Source: JBDKJS01 sp039806065 (GTDB lineage Bacteria; Bacteroidota; Bacteroidia; AKYH767-A; 2013-40CM-41-45). Taken from it: a DNA stretch of 14,972 nucleotides. The position numbers were made by a program, and so were the translations under genes. Every line of letters starts with the position of its first letter. Positions within the stretch are counted from its first letter, which is position 1. This document shows positions 14,587 through 14,972 of this stretch, piece by piece. The stretch covers positions 1-14,972 of the forward strand of contig JBDKJS010000137.1 in assembly GCA_039806065.1 (NCBI GenBank), read 5' to 3'. Below the pieces are notes generated by a model. The model was not told where the DNA came from, did not search any database, and saw only the letters and a list, made by a program, of their open reading frames with translations.

Positions 14587-14972
14587 ATGGATACTGCAAA
14601 GCTCAAAAAAAATAAAATTGCCATTTTCAATACCTATGCAAACAGTGGTGGAGCTGCAATTGCGGCAAACAGGCAGTTCCAACTGATGTTAGGTCAGGGC
14701 TTTAATCTTAGCTTTATCAATAAGGTTGGCGAAAAGAGTAATGGCGGAGTTTTATTCAAAGGATTTTTGGGTACCCTAAGGCATTGGTACACGTTAATTC
14801 TAGAGAGAATTAAATTTTTACATTTAGAAAAAAATAGAAACATAAGGTGGAATTTTTCGCCATCAAATGTTGGAAGTAGCATGGTCCATCGTAATGCAAT
14901 CATGGATGCAGCTTTGTTTCATTTCCATTGGATTAATCACGCTTTTATTTCTTTAAAAGAACTTAAAAGTAT
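14587..14972 (+). CDS. Probable glycosyltransferase, N-terminal part, cut by window end
   Basis: From the ATG at 14587 the frame stays open to the last base, giving 128 complete codons plus two bases and no stop. The protein begins MDTAKLKKNKIAIFNTYANS and continues GGAAIAANR (residues 21-29), followed by FNLSFINKVGE. Further on it has FHFHWINHAFISLKELK. The S-G-G-A-A-x-A-A-x-R start and the late H-W-I-N-x-x-F-I-S segment match the N-terminal Rossmann domain of GT4-like glycosyltransferases (WcaC-type proteins of capsule and colanic acid clusters), where the gene would normally be about 1.2 kb. It starts 17 bases after the FkbM gene, in the same cluster. The donor and acceptor cannot be told. 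Confidence 0.75.
   Translation, partial: MDTAKLKKNKIAIFNTYANSGGAAIAANRQFQLMLGQGFNLSFINKVGEKSNGGVLFKGFLGTLRHWYTLILERIKFLHLEKNRNIRWNFSPSNVGSSMVHRNAIMDAALFHFHWINHAFISLKELKS

Noticed and set aside
14694..14903. 69-codon minus-strand frame near the right edge
   Set aside because: The plus-strand frame from 14587 covers it and has clear glycosyltransferase features, so the antisense frame is a shadow.

Overview
The window looks like a chromosomal segment of a low-GC member of the Bacteroidota (Bacteroidetes). The evidence is AT-rich spacers, almost no Shine-Dalgarno sequences ahead of the start codons, several close matches to the Bacteroidota -7 promoter element TAnnTTTG, lipoproteins with a Cys-Asn-Lys-Asp start after the lipobox, and an sucD gene standing apart from sucC. 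I see no rRNA, tRNA, CRISPR array, insertion sequence or integrase.

Left part (1-6796). A minus-strand katG catalase-peroxidase ends at a clear hairpin terminator. It is divergent from a tightly packed plus-strand operon: a small cysteine-containing protein resembling DUF6686, an outer-membrane porin-like beta-barrel, an imelysin-domain lipoprotein, and a di-haem cytochrome lipoprotein of the DHOR/DUF1111 type. The operon promoter is a perfect TAnnTTTG element flanked by two inverted repeats of the form TTAGA-N5-TCTAA, whose centres lie 40 bp apart. I read these as metalloregulator operators. With imelysin (the iron-regulated IrpA/EfeO-like family) in the operon, this points to an iron-responsive system for iron capture or redox conversion. 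Both lipoproteins carry a start resembling the surface-export signal (Cys-x-Lys-Asp-Asp/Glu), so the imelysin and the cytochrome may work on the outside of the cell. This operon is the most interesting part of the window.

Middle part (6797-11857) is mostly housekeeping. A promoter drives rlmB (23S rRNA 2'-O-methyltransferase, TTG start), which overlaps by 4 nt a polytopic GT-C type glycosyltransferase. Converging on these is mnmE (tRNA-modifying GTPase, minus strand), which is divergent from sucD (succinyl-CoA synthetase alpha subunit). A strong terminator follows sucD.

Right part (11878-14972) is the start of a surface-glycan gene cluster on the plus strand: a 393-aa protein of uncertain function with faint resemblance to NodB/GH57-type barrels, a class I methyltransferase with an unusual SAM motif I, an FkbM-family methyltransferase, and the N-terminal 128 codons of a probable glycosyltransferase cut by the window edge. 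The first two overlap by 4 nt and the others are spaced by 8 to 17 nt, so they are probably one transcript.
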